A DNA stretch of 64,000 nt from AG25 sp035517615 (GTDB lineage Bacteria > Gemmatimonadota > Gemmatimonadetes > Gemmatimonadales > GWC2-71-9), in assembly GCA_035517615.1 (NCBI GenBank), contig DATIYM010000007.1, positions 230,726-294,725 of the forward strand, read 5' to 3'. The notes beneath the pieces are model-generated. The model worked only from the letters and a program-made list of their open reading frames with translations, searched no databases and was not told the DNA's origin. The position numbers and the translations under genes are program-made. Of this stretch, positions 7,551-15,670 are shown in pieces (within the stretch, counting starts at the first letter, position 1; every line of letters begins with the position of its first letter).

Positions 7551-8272
7551 TTCGATTTGAGAATCTGTGGAAGGCCTTCGGCTCGAAGCAGGTCCTGGCG
7601 GGGCTCACGCTCGACGTACCGGATGGGGAAACGACGGTGCTCATGGGCTATTCCGGTTCCGGAAAGAGTGTCGCGCTGAAGCATATCGTCGGATTGCTCG
7701 ACCCCGATCAGGGTGACGTGTTCGTGGACGACCGAGCCGTATCCACGCTCGACCGGGAGGGATTGAATGCGCTGCGCCGTGAGATCGGGTATGTGTTTCA
7801 GGCCGCCGCGCTGTTCGATTCCATGACGGTTGGCGAAAATGTCGCGCTGGGATTGCGCCGCCGCAGTCTCGACGAGCCGGAGATCCAGAATCGTGTCGAG
7901 GAAGCGCTCGCGCTCGTGGACCTGACCGGGGCGGAGGAGAGCGACCCCGCTGAGCTGTCCGGGGGCATGCGCAAGCGGGTCGGCATCGCGCGCGCGATCG
8001 CGCTCCGTCCCCGCTACATCCTCTATGACGAGCCGACGACCGGACTCGATCCGGTGACCTCGTCGCTGATCGACCGTCTCATGGTCCGCGCACGCGAGCG
8101 GCTGGGCGCCACGAGCATCGTCGTGACCCATGACCTGCGCAGCGCGTTTACGGTCGGCGACCGGATCGCGATGCTGTACGAAGGCCGGATCCGCCAGGTC
8201 GGCACGGTCGACGAAATCCGGGAGACCACGGATCCGATCGTGCGGCAGTTCGTGGACGGACGGGCCGCATGA
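7547..8272 (+). CDS. mlaF: MlaF-family ABC ATPase (MCE lipid transport)
   Basis: A 241-residue cytoplasmic ATPase that powers the MlaE permease. It has Walker A GYSGSGKS, Q loop YVFQAAALFDSMTVGENVALGL, ABC signature LSGGMRKRVGIARAIALRP, Walker B YILYDEPTTGLDP and the H-loop VVTHD. The reading frame is open far upstream, but the conserved N-terminus VIRFENLWKAFG begins at GTG 7547, overlapping the mlaE stop as GTGA. The stop in turn overlaps the ATG of mlaD (ATGA). The three form one tightly coupled operon. Confidence 0.95.
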   Translation: MIRFENLWKAFGSKQVLAGLTLDVPDGETTVLMGYSGSGKSVALKHIVGLLDPDQGDVFVDDRAVSTLDREGLNALRREIGYVFQAAALFDSMTVGENVALGLRRRSLDEPEIQNRVEEALALVDLTGAEESDPAELSGGMRKRVGIARAIALRPRYILYDEPTTGLDPVTSSLIDRLMVRARERLGATSIVVTHDLRSAFTVGDRIAMLYEGRIRQVGTVDEIRETTDPIVRQFVDGRAA

Positions 8273-9276
8273 AGCGCGAGAACGAGTTCGCGGTCGGCGT
8301 CGTCGTGATCGTCGCGCTCGCGGTCGTCGTGATTGGCGCACTGTGGCTCTCGGGAACCCATCTCGGCCGAACGGAATCGGTGCACACGGCGCGGTTCCGA
8401 ACGGTGGGCGGGCTCGGGGCGGGTGCGCCGGTGGTGTTGCGCGGCGTCCGCGTGGGCCAGGTGCAGGCCATCCGGCTCGCCACGGGGTCGTGGGTGGAAG
8501 CGGACCTCAAGATCTATAGCGGGATCACGCTCCCCTCGCAGCCCGCCGTCATTGCCGCCTCGGCCTCGCTGTTCGGCGAATGGGCCGCGACGCTCGTTCC
8601 GCTCGATCAGCTCCCGGACGATCCAAACATTCGTCAGGCGATCGCGGAGGCGCAGGCGGCGGGCGGCGGGAAATGGCCCGGCGCCACGCTCCCCGATATT
8701 GGCCAGCTCACCGCTCAGGCGAGCCGGATCGCGACCGACATCGGGACGGTGGCCAATCGCGTCCAATCGGCCTTCGATTCCGAGGCGGTGCTCGAGTTAC
8801 GGCGCTCGATACGCGACTTTGGCTCGATCGCCGATCGGCTCCTGCGGGTCACGGACGAGGAAGCGCAGGTGTTCGGAGAAGTCGGCGCCAACCTCCGCCA
8901 GGGCTCGGACCAGCTGACGCGGGCGGCCCGGAACCTGTCGACCACCGTCGGCCGGGTGGATTCGGCGACCAACCAGGGGCAGCTCGCGACCATTCTCAAC
9001 AACTCGCAGACGGCCAGCCAGAACGTGCAGGAAGCGTCGCAAAATCTCCGCGACCTGATGGAGACGGCGCACAAGAATCAGGAGAGTCTCGTCCGCGTGC
9101 TCGTGAACGCGGACACGATCATGGCGCGCATCGCGAACCGGTCGGGCACGCTCGGCATGCTGATCTCCGACTCCACGCTATACCGGGAAACCGCACTGAC
9201 CATGGTCCAGCTGCGGCAGCTCCTCGCGGACATTCAGGCGAATCCGCGCAAGTATTTCACATTCAGCGTCTTCTGA
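8269..9276 (+). CDS. mlaD: MCE-domain substrate-binding protein (MlaD family)
   Basis: A 335-residue membrane-anchored periplasmic protein. One N-terminal helix (residues about 9-28, VGVVVIVALAVVVIGALWL) is followed by a single MCE domain (about 38-115; FRTVGGLGAGAPVVLRGVRVG is the typical core). A long helical C-terminal half (about 140-320) probably forms the needle or barrel-lining helices seen in MCE hexamers. It binds lipid and passes it through the MlaEF complex. The direction of transport cannot be told from the sequence. The ATG overlaps the mlaF stop. Confidence 0.93.
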   Translation: MKRENEFAVGVVVIVALAVVVIGALWLSGTHLGRTESVHTARFRTVGGLGAGAPVVLRGVRVGQVQAIRLATGSWVEADLKIYSGITLPSQPAVIAASASLFGEWAATLVPLDQLPDDPNIRQAIAEAQAAGGGKWPGATLPDIGQLTAQASRIATDIGTVANRVQSAFDSEAVLELRRSIRDFGSIADRLLRVTDEEAQVFGEVGANLRQGSDQLTRAARNLSTTVGRVDSATNQGQLATILNNSQTASQNVQEASQNLRDLMETAHKNQESLVRVLVNADTIMARIANRSGTLGMLISDSTLYRETALTMVQLRQLLADIQANPRKYFTFSVF

Positions 9277-9756
9277 GTGGCAACCGTGGGCGAACGGGGG
9301 GGAGGACCGAGGCGGGCGGAGCGGGAGACGAGCGCCGGTGGCGTGGTGTATCGCCGCGCCGGGCCCGCGGATCTGCACTTCCTGCTGATCCGCGATTCCT
9401 ACCAGAATTGGGGATTTCCGAAAGGCCACCTCGAGGCGGGCGAGCCGCCGGCGGACGCCGCGCGCCGGGAAATTGCCGAGGAAACGGGATTGTCCGACCT
9501 CATGCTGCACGGCCCGATTCAGATCATCGACTGGTATTTCCGGTTCCGCGGGCGCACCATCCACAAGTACTGTCATTTCTTCCTGTTCGAATCTCCCCAT
9601 GGAGATCCCGTTCCCCAGGTCGAAGAAGGCATCACCGACTGCGTGTGGCAGCCGCTCGACGACGCGCGGCGCACGATTTCCTACGACAACGCCCGCGGCG
9701 TGCTGGAGCGCGCGGCGGATATGATCAAGGCGCTCGAACAGGAAAACGGGCAGTGA
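9277..9756 (+). CDS. Nudix hydrolase
   Basis: A 159-residue protein with a complete Nudix box at about residues 50-72 (GHLEAGEPPADAARREIAEE, then TGL), which binds Mg2+ and hydrolyses nucleoside-diphosphate-linked compounds. The N-terminal ETSAGGVVYRR and PKGHLE are typical of the MutT/Ap4A-like branch (bacterial NudA/Ap4A hydrolases carry the same FPKGH motif), but the substrate cannot be fixed. GTG 9277 directly follows the mlaD stop. The stop overlaps the downstream regulator gene by GTGA. Five genes, mlaE to the regulator, therefore read as one transcript. Confidence 0.9.
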   Translation: MATVGERGGGPRRAERETSAGGVVYRRAGPADLHFLLIRDSYQNWGFPKGHLEAGEPPADAARREIAEETGLSDLMLHGPIQIIDWYFRFRGRTIHKYCHFFLFESPHGDPVPQVEEGITDCVWQPLDDARRTISYDNARGVLERAADMIKALEQENGQ

Positions 9757-10547
9757 GCCGCGCGCCGGGAACGGAAGGCGCGCGGCCGATCGTCGCCATG
9801 TTTCACCCGCGACGCGAAGCCCGTCGCGCGGTGCAGCGCGGCTACCCGCGTGCGACCGGAGCGGTGCGCCTGTGCCGGGGCGTCACGCATATCGAGCGGC
9901 TCCTCGCCCAGCGGCTCGTGGACGCCGTGGTACTCGACATCAAAGCCGTACCGGACGCGATCGCGCTGGCGGCGCGGTTCCCCCGTATTCCGATGTTCGC
10001 ACTCTCCGTGTTCCGGCCGGATGACGGGGCGCTCATGCTCGAATGCCGGCGCGCCGGCTTTGCGGGCGTGCTCGTGGAGGGTGTCGATACTGGCGTGGCC
10101 GGGCCGTGGATCGCGGCGCGCACGGCCCAGCGCGCGCGCAACGAAGCCCTGGCCGACGCGCCCGCGCTGCTCAGGCTGCAGGATCGCGTACAGATCGCCG
10201 CATGGGAGGAGATCCTGAGCCGCGTCGCCGCGCCGACCACCACGGCGGAGATCGCCCGGGCGCTGGGAGTCACGCGAGAGCATCTGTCGCGCGAATTCGC
10301 GGCTGGCGGGGCTCCCAATTTGAAGCGCGTGATCGATCTCACGCGCCTTGCCTGCGCGGCAGACCTGCTCGGGAATCCAGGGTACAGCGTGCGCGCGGTC
10401 GTTCGGATCCTCGGCTATGCCTCGGCCGGTCACCTCGCCGCCGCTGCGCGGCGCCTCACGGGCGTGCCCTCCAGCATGCTGCGCGAGCTCGGGCCCAGAG
10501 GCGTGCTGACGCGCTTCCTCGGAGGACGGACGCGCTCGCGTTACTGA
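9753..10547 (+). CDS. AraC-type transcriptional regulator with receiver-like N-terminal domain
   Basis: A 264-residue protein. The C-terminal ~100 residues hold two helix-turn-helix units of the AraC family (TTTAEIARALGVTREHLSRE, and SVRAVVRILGYASAGHLAAA). The N-terminal ~125 residues (IVAMFHPRREARRAVQRGYP ... DAVVLDIKAVPDAIALA) look like a response-regulator receiver fold. The acidic pair at the start is missing (HPRRE in place of DDE) and no clear lysine follows, so it is probably a pseudo-receiver that does not get phosphorylated. GTG 9753 overlaps the Nudix stop as GTGA; an internal ATG (9799) is possible. The target genes are unknown. Confidence 0.8.
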   Translation: MSRAPGTEGARPIVAMFHPRREARRAVQRGYPRATGAVRLCRGVTHIERLLAQRLVDAVVLDIKAVPDAIALAARFPRIPMFALSVFRPDDGALMLECRRAGFAGVLVEGVDTGVAGPWIAARTAQRARNEALADAPALLRLQDRVQIAAWEEILSRVAAPTTTAEIARALGVTREHLSREFAAGGAPNLKRVIDLTRLACAADLLGNPGYSVRAVVRILGYASAGHLAAAARRLTGVPSSMLRELGPRGVLTRFLGGRTRSRY

Positions 10548-10660
10548 CCGTTGTGCCGGATGTAGCTCCCTGGATACAACATCGCTGCTCTGCCCCCGTC
10601 CCCCGGTGTTGAGCCGCCAATTCGTTGCCTGGTAAGACGGAAAGAGACGAAATTACCGGG

Positions 10661-10688
10661 TTGCGGTGGAGTCGCCATGTGATATTTT
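10661..10688 (+). promoter_or_regulatory. Candidate extended -10 promoter of the atpAGDC operon
   Basis: A weak -35 (TTGCGG, 10661-10666), a 16-base spacer and TATTTT at 10683-10688 preceded by TGA, an extended -10 signature. Transcription would begin about 18-20 bases before the atpA ATG. The rest of the 165-base gap from the AraC-type gene shows nothing recognisable. Confidence 0.5.
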
Positions 10689-10712
10689 TCACAATCTCTC
10701 ATCCCCAAACTC

Positions 10713-12344
10713 ATGGCCACTGATTCGATCCTACGCCCCGGCGAGCTGAAAGACATCCTCCTCAAGGAAATTCAGTCCGCGGATCTCGCCGAGCTCGATG
10801 TCCGTGAAGTCGGGACCGCGCTCGAAGTGAAAGACGGCATCGCCCGCGTCTACGGCCTCACCCAGGCGATGGCGAACGAGATGCTCGAGTTCGTCTCCTC
10901 GGAGACGGGCGAGAAGATTACGGGGATGGCGCTGAACCTCGAGGAAGACAACATCGGCGCCGTCATCTTCGGCGACTACCTCCAGCTCCGTGAAGGCGAC
11001 GAGGTCCGCCGGACCGGACGCCTCCTCGAGGTCCCGGTCGGCCCCGCGATGGTCGGCCGCGTCGTGGACGCGCTGGGACGGCCGGTGGACGGACGTGGAC
11101 CGATCGCCTCCACGACGATGCGCAACGTTGACGTGCTCGCCCCCGGGATCATCCGCCGTCAACCCGTGAAGGAGCCGCTCCAGACGGGGATCAAGGCGAT
11201 CGACTCCATGATCCCGATTGGGCGCGGTCAGCGCGAGCTGATCATCGGCGATCGCGTGACGGGCAAGACCGCGGTCGCGATCGATACCATCATCAATCAG
11301 CGCGGTACGGGCGTGATCTGCGTGTACGTCGCCGTGGGCCAGAAGAATTCCACGGTGGGGTCGGTAGTCGAGCGCCTCAAGGAGCACGGGGCGATGGACT
11401 ACACGATCGTCGTGGTGGCGTCGGCCTCCGAGCCCGCTCCGATGCAGTTCATCGCCCCCTACGCCGGCTGTGCCATGGGCGAGTACTTCATGTACGATGA
11501 GAAGAAGGCCGCACTCCTCGTGTATGACGACCTCTCCAAACAGGCGGCCGCCTATCGCCAGCTCTCGCTCGTGTTACGCCGGCCACCCGGCCGTGAGGCG
11601 TACCCCGGTGACGTCTTCTATCTGCATAGCCGGCTGCTCGAACGGGCGGCCAAGCTGTCCGACGAAATGGGCGGCGGGTCGCTGACTGCGCTTCCGATTA
11701 TCGAAACGCAGGCCGGCGATGTCTCGGCCTACATTCCGACGAACGTCATTTCGATCACGGACGGCCAGATTTTTCTCGAGACGGACCTGTTCTACTCGAA
11801 CGTGCGCCCCGCCGTCAATGCGGGAATTTCGGTATCGCGGGTCGGTGGCAACGCGCAGATCAAGGCGATGAAGCAGGTGGCGGGCCGGCTGCGGCTCGAC
11901 TTGGCGCAGTTCCGCGAGCTCGAGGCGTTCGCTCAGTTCGGCTCGGAGCTCGATGCCGCTACGCAGCGCCAGCTCGCGCGCGGCGCCAGGATCGTGGAGA
12001 TTCTCAAGCAGCCGCAATACCAGCCGATGCCGGTGGAGCAGCAGGTCATGATCATCTTTGCGGTCACGAACGGGTTCCTGGATGACGTCCCCGTCGAAGC
12101 CATCCGCGGCTGGGAACAGGCCTTCCACACGTTCATGGCGGCGCAGCACAAGGAGATCGGCGAGGAGATCCGGACCAAGAAGGCGCTCTCGGACGACCTT
12201 ACCGCGCGCCTCAAGCGCGCCATCGAGGAGTGCAAGGCGCAGGCCGCGCCGGTCACGCCCGCCAATGCCGCCGAGCCCGAACCAGGGAAGCGCGCGGCGC
12301 CGTCAGCCGCGAAGCCCGAGCAGAAGGCGAAAGCCGCGCACTGA
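10713..12344 (+). CDS. atpA: F1F0 ATP synthase subunit alpha
   Basis: A 543-residue nucleotide-binding, mostly regulatory subunit of the F1 head. It has the N-terminal beta-barrel (VREVGTALEVKDGIARVYGL), P-loop GDRVTGKTAVAIDT at about 170 and the catalytic-interface Arg in the ISVSRVGG region. The GRxP-type GRPVDGRGPI motif is also present. The C-terminus carries an extra ~35-residue Ala/Pro/Lys tail beyond the usual end. ATG 10713 has no good Shine-Dalgarno (CAAACTC before it). The delta and F0 genes that often precede atpA are absent; the neighbours upstream are a Nudix hydrolase and a regulator. Confidence 0.98.
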   Translation: MATDSILRPGELKDILLKEIQSADLAELDVREVGTALEVKDGIARVYGLTQAMANEMLEFVSSETGEKITGMALNLEEDNIGAVIFGDYLQLREGDEVRRTGRLLEVPVGPAMVGRVVDALGRPVDGRGPIASTTMRNVDVLAPGIIRRQPVKEPLQTGIKAIDSMIPIGRGQRELIIGDRVTGKTAVAIDTIINQRGTGVICVYVAVGQKNSTVGSVVERLKEHGAMDYTIVVVASASEPAPMQFIAPYAGCAMGEYFMYDEKKAALLVYDDLSKQAAAYRQLSLVLRRPPGREAYPGDVFYLHSRLLERAAKLSDEMGGGSLTALPIIETQAGDVSAYIPTNVISITDGQIFLETDLFYSNVRPAVNAGISVSRVGGNAQIKAMKQVAGRLRLDLAQFRELEAFAQFGSELDAATQRQLARGARIVEILKQPQYQPMPVEQQVMIIFAVTNGFLDDVPVEAIRGWEQAFHTFMAAQHKEIGEEIRTKKALSDDLTARLKRAIEECKAQAAPVTPANAAEPEPGKRAAPSAAKPEQKAKAAH

Positions 12345-12345
12345 C

Positions 12346-13224
12346 ATGGCCAAGCCCCGCGAGCTGAAGCGCCGGATTCGGTCGGTCCAGAGCACGCGCA
12401 AGATCACGAAGACGATGGAGCTCGTGGCCACGTCGAAGTTGAAGCGTGCCCAGGACCGCGTGTTCGCGGCCCGCCCGTATGCGGCCGCCCTGGCGGAAGT
12501 GATCGGGGACCTGTATTCCCCGGCGCTCGCCGAGCGGTTTCCGTTGCTGCGCCAGCCGGGAGCGCACGGGGCCCGGAAAGTGGCGCTCGTGCTGGTGACG
12601 GCCAATCGTGGGCTGGCCGGGGCATTCAACGCTAATCTCATCCGCGAGGCGAGACACCGGTTGGATGCGCTCGAACGCGAGGGCGCGGCCGTGGATCTCC
12701 ACATCATCGGGCGCAAGGGGGTGGGCTTCTTTCGCCACACCAGGCGCGCGATCGCGTCGCAGCGGACCGACGTCGGCGAAAATCCGAAGGCCGCCCAGGC
12801 AAGCGAAATTGTGGGGCCGCTCGTGCAGGCGTTCGAAGCCGGCGGGCTCGACGCCGTCGAGGTCGTGCACGCGCAATTCAAGAGCGCCCTCTCGACGCCG
12901 CCGACCGTGCTGCGCATTCTGCCGGTCACGCCGCCCGAGACGGGCGGGGGCAAGCGCGAACAGGCGGACTACATCCTGCGCCCGTCTGCCGAGGCGATTC
13001 TCGAACGGCTGCTCCCGCTGTATGTCGAGAATCAGATGTTCCGCGCGCTGGTCGAGACCGCGGCTGCATTCTACGGCTCGCAGCGTACTGCGATGAAGAA
13101 CGCGACAGATAACGCTGGTGACCTGCTCAATCTGCTGAACCGCACCTACAATCGAGCCCGCCAAGCCCAGATCACCCAGGAGCTCGCCGAGATCGTCGGC
13201 GGGGCGGAAGCGCTGCAAGGCTAG
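12346..13224 (+). CDS. atpG: F1F0 ATP synthase subunit gamma
   Basis: A 292-residue central-shaft subunit. The N-terminal helix MAKPRELKRRIRSVQSTRKI followed by TKTMELVATSKLKRAQ and the C-terminal helix AMKNATDNAGDLLNLLNRTY followed by NRARQAQITQELAEIVGGA are the two conserved coiled-coil arms that rotate in the alpha3beta3 head. The Rossmann-like middle contains VTANRGLAGAFNANL. ATG 12346 comes one base after the atpA stop. Position between atpA and atpD is the standard order. Confidence 0.98.
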   Translation: MAKPRELKRRIRSVQSTRKITKTMELVATSKLKRAQDRVFAARPYAAALAEVIGDLYSPALAERFPLLRQPGAHGARKVALVLVTANRGLAGAFNANLIREARHRLDALEREGAAVDLHIIGRKGVGFFRHTRRAIASQRTDVGENPKAAQASEIVGPLVQAFEAGGLDAVEVVHAQFKSALSTPPTVLRILPVTPPETGGGKREQADYILRPSAEAILERLLPLYVENQMFRALVETAAAFYGSQRTAMKNATDNAGDLLNLLNRTYNRARQAQITQELAEIVGGAEALQG

Positions 13225-13242
13225 CCTCATACTGAGGACTTC

Positions 13243-14709
13243 ATGGCGACAACAACGAAGGGCATCCCGAAGCAGGCACCCGGTGAGGCGAAGGCCAAAA
13301 ACATCGGCCGCGTCGTGCAGGTCATCGGGCCCGTAATGGACGTGGAATTCGAGCCCGAACGCCTGCCGGAAATCTATAACGCGCTCCGCATCGATTCCGA
13401 AAGCGATGGCGGAGCCCCGGTGCACCTGACGGTGGAGGTCGAGCAGCACATCGGTCGGAATCAGGTACGGGCCGTCGCGATGAGCTCGACGGCTGGCGTT
13501 GTGCGCGGCATGGACGCCGTGGATACCGGCGCAGCGATCTCGGTCCCCGTCGGCAAGCCGGCGTTGGGGCGCATTCTCAACGTCCTGGGCGAACCGGTCG
13601 ATGAAGGCGATCCGATTCCGCCCGACGCCGAGCGCTGGTCGATTCATCGGCCACCGCCCGAGTTCGTCGACCTCGAGCCGACGACCGAGGTTTTTGAAAC
13701 CGGCATCAAGGTCGTCGACCTGCTGGCGCCGTTCGTGAAGGGTGGCAAGATCGGCCTGTTCGGCGGCGCTGGTGTGGGCAAGACGGTCATCATCATGGAG
13801 CTGATCCACAACGTCGCCATGGGCCACGGTGGCCGCTCCGTGTTCTGTGGCGTAGGCGAGCGCACGCGGGAAGGCAACGACCTCTATCTGGAAATGAAAG
13901 AGGGTGGGGTGCTCGATTCGTGCGCCCTGATCTACGGGCAGATGAACGAGCCGCCGGGCGCGCGCCTGCGCGTGGGCCTTTCTGGACTGACGGTCGCGGA
14001 ATACTTCCGCGACGTGGAAGGCCAGGACGTGCTGGTGTTCATCGACAACATCTTCCGCTTCACGCAAGCCGGGTCGGAGGTATCCGCATTACTCGGCCGT
14101 ATGCCGTCCGCAGTAGGATACCAGCCGACGCTCGCCACCGAGATGGGGGAGCTCCAGGAGCGCATCACGTCTACCAAGAAAGGCTCCATCACGTCGGTGC
14201 AGGCCATCTACGTTCCCGCCGACGATCTCACCGATCCCGCGCCGGCGACCGCATTCTCCCACCTCGACGCGACCGTCGTGTTGTCGCGCCAGATCGTCGA
14301 GCTCGGCATCTATCCCGCCGTCGATCCCCTCGCGTCGTCGAGCCGGATTCTCGATGCCCAGTATGTGGGCGACCGGCACTACAAGGTCGCGGTCGAGGTG
14401 CAGCGCACACTACAGCGCTACAAGGATCTCCAGGACATCATCGCGATTCTCGGGATGGACGAGTTGTCGGAAGAAGACAAGCGCGTCGTCGGTCGGGCCC
14501 GCCGGATCCAGCGGTTCCTGTCGCAGCCATTCCACGTCGCGGCGCAATTCACCGGCATCGAGGGGAAGTACGTGAAGCTCGAGGACACGATCGCCTCGTT
14601 CGAGCGCGTCGTGGCGGGCGAGTTCGATCAGCTGCCGGAGCAGGCGTTCTACATGGTCGGCGCGATCGACGAGGCCGTGGCACAGGCCGAGCGGCTGGCG
14701 AAGGGTTGA
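13243..14709 (+). CDS. atpD: F1F0 ATP synthase subunit beta
   Basis: A 488-residue catalytic subunit. P-loop GGAGVGKTVIIMELIHN is at about residues 170-186, the catalytic Glu lies in GVGERTREGNDLY, and the DELSEED-loop equivalent reads MDELSEEDK (C-terminal domain). An N-terminal extension of about 20 residues (TTTKGIPKQAPGEAKAKN) precedes the barrel. ATG 13243 lies 18 bases after atpG. It is the most conserved gene of the window and a good phylogenetic marker. Confidence 0.99.
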   Translation: MATTTKGIPKQAPGEAKAKNIGRVVQVIGPVMDVEFEPERLPEIYNALRIDSESDGGAPVHLTVEVEQHIGRNQVRAVAMSSTAGVVRGMDAVDTGAAISVPVGKPALGRILNVLGEPVDEGDPIPPDAERWSIHRPPPEFVDLEPTTEVFETGIKVVDLLAPFVKGGKIGLFGGAGVGKTVIIMELIHNVAMGHGGRSVFCGVGERTREGNDLYLEMKEGGVLDSCALIYGQMNEPPGARLRVGLSGLTVAEYFRDVEGQDVLVFIDNIFRFTQAGSEVSALLGRMPSAVGYQPTLATEMGELQERITSTKKGSITSVQAIYVPADDLTDPAPATAFSHLDATVVLSRQIVELGIYPAVDPLASSSRILDAQYVGDRHYKVAVEVQRTLQRYKDLQDIIAILGMDELSEEDKRVVGRARRIQRFLSQPFHVAAQFTGIEGKYVKLEDTIASFERVVAGEFDQLPEQAFYMVGAIDEAVAQAERLAKG

Positions 14710-14713
14710 GCGC

Positions 14714-15055
14714 ATGCGCGTAACCGTCATTTCGCCTGAGCGCTCGCTGTTCGACGGCGAAGCCCAATCCGTGGTCGCACCGGCATTCGACGGATTCGTC
14801 GGCATCTTGCCGCAGCACGCGCCGTTTCTCACCCTGCTCGGATCAGGCGTCCTCACGATCGAGGGAGCCAAGAGCGGCGACGGCGTCGTGGGCACACAAG
14901 CGTTCCACGTCTCGGGAGGGTTCCTGCAGGTGCGCGGGGATCATGTGCGCGCCGTCGCAGATCGTGGCGAGCCCGCGCGACCCGGGGAGGGGGACCAGGG
15001 GACGGGCGGGGGTGCGGGAAGTGGAGCGGGCGGGCACGCCTCGCGCAGGTCGTAG
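14714..15055 (+). CDS. atpC: F1F0 ATP synthase subunit epsilon, with unusual Gly-rich tail
   Basis: A 113-residue subunit. The N-terminal beta-sandwich is clear (RVTVISPERSLFDGEAQSVV, GFVGILPQHAPFLTLLGSG, HVSGGFLQVRGDHVRAVAD). After residue about 82 the usual two-helix C-terminal domain, which can inhibit ATP hydrolysis, is replaced by a low-complexity Gly/Ala/Arg tail (GEGDQGTGGGAGSGAGGHAS). The other two frames over this stretch do not encode a recognisable helical hairpin either. It lies 4 bases after atpD and ends the operon; a hairpin follows. Confidence 0.93.
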   Translation: MRVTVISPERSLFDGEAQSVVAPAFDGFVGILPQHAPFLTLLGSGVLTIEGAKSGDGVVGTQAFHVSGGFLQVRGDHVRAVADRGEPARPGEGDQGTGGGAGSGAGGHASRRS

Positions 15056-15076
15056 CGCCAAAACGGCACTTCGGGT

Positions 15077-15107
15077 CGGCCCGTTCCTTTCACGAGGGAA
15101 CGGGCCG
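15077..15107 (+). terminator. Hairpin downstream of atpC, probable terminator
   Basis: A perfect 11-base stem CGGCCCGTTCC (15077-15087) / GGAACGGGCCG (15097-15107) with a 9-base loop. The tract after it (CATCGTTTG) is only weakly T-rich, so termination may be partial. Confidence 0.65.
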
Positions 15108-15168
15108 CATCGTTTGCGGGTACCTGTGCAACGCGTTGTTCGTTCTCCGCTTTCCGAGGAGCCGGGTC

Positions 15169-15598
15169 ATGCCTCGTTACCTGGGGTGGGTGGTGGTGGC
15201 AGGGATGGTGGTGGGTACGACGGTAGCTCGGGCGCAGTCCACGGGAATGCCGTCATTTAACGCGCCGTACCGAGCATTCGAGCATTCGGAGTTCGGCGGT
15301 GACGTGAGCTCTCCCAACGGCACCGGGACCGGGATCGAAGGCTCGTAGCGGCGCCTCGAAAATGTTCGTGCCGGTGGGGCTCTCGCTCGGACGCCGGATC
15401 GACCTCAAAGGATCATCGGTCAGCATCGTGCCGTATGCACAGCCGACGGCGTTGCTCGTGGTGAACGGGAATACGAACCTCGATTTTACGATGGGGCTTG
15501 GCGCGGATGTGCGCGTAAGCCGTACCGCTGACCTGCGCCTGAGCGCCGGCATCGGCGACCTGCACGGGCTCTCGTTTGGCATCGTCTGGGTGCACTAG
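15169..15598 (+). pseudogene. Decayed outer-membrane barrel gene (signal peptide and C-terminal strands in different frames)
   Basis: A good Shine-Dalgarno (GAGGAG) and ATG 15169 begin a signal peptide (PRYLGWVVVAGMVVGTTVARA) followed by SMPSFNAP-like mature sequence, which stops at TAG 15346. From about 15308 a second frame runs to TAG 15596 and encodes barrel-like strands (FVPVGLSLGRRIDLKGSSVS, then PYAQPTALLV and LGADVRVSRTADLRLSAGI). The mature start parallels the next gene (PGMPVWNSP). The two pieces total only about 140 residues, against ~217 for the neighbour. An internal deletion plus frameshift of a paralogue is the simplest reading. Translation of either part is possible but unlikely to be functional. 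Confidence 0.75.
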
Positions 15599-15670
15599 CC
15601 GTTGACTTGTCTCACAGGCGGCTCTAGCGTTGGCCCCCGGATCGCACCGGAATCGAGGAGGAGAGTGTTC

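Noticed and set aside
12253..14067. A 604-codon open frame on the minus strand opposite atpG and atpD
   Set aside because: Long antisense frames are common in GC-rich genes with biased third positions. The plus-strand products are highly conserved ATP synthase subunits and the antisense product shows no domain.
15340..15365. Programmed frameshifting joining the two barrel fragments
   Set aside because: There is no slippery site or stimulatory structure, and about a third of the expected barrel length is missing, so decay fits better.
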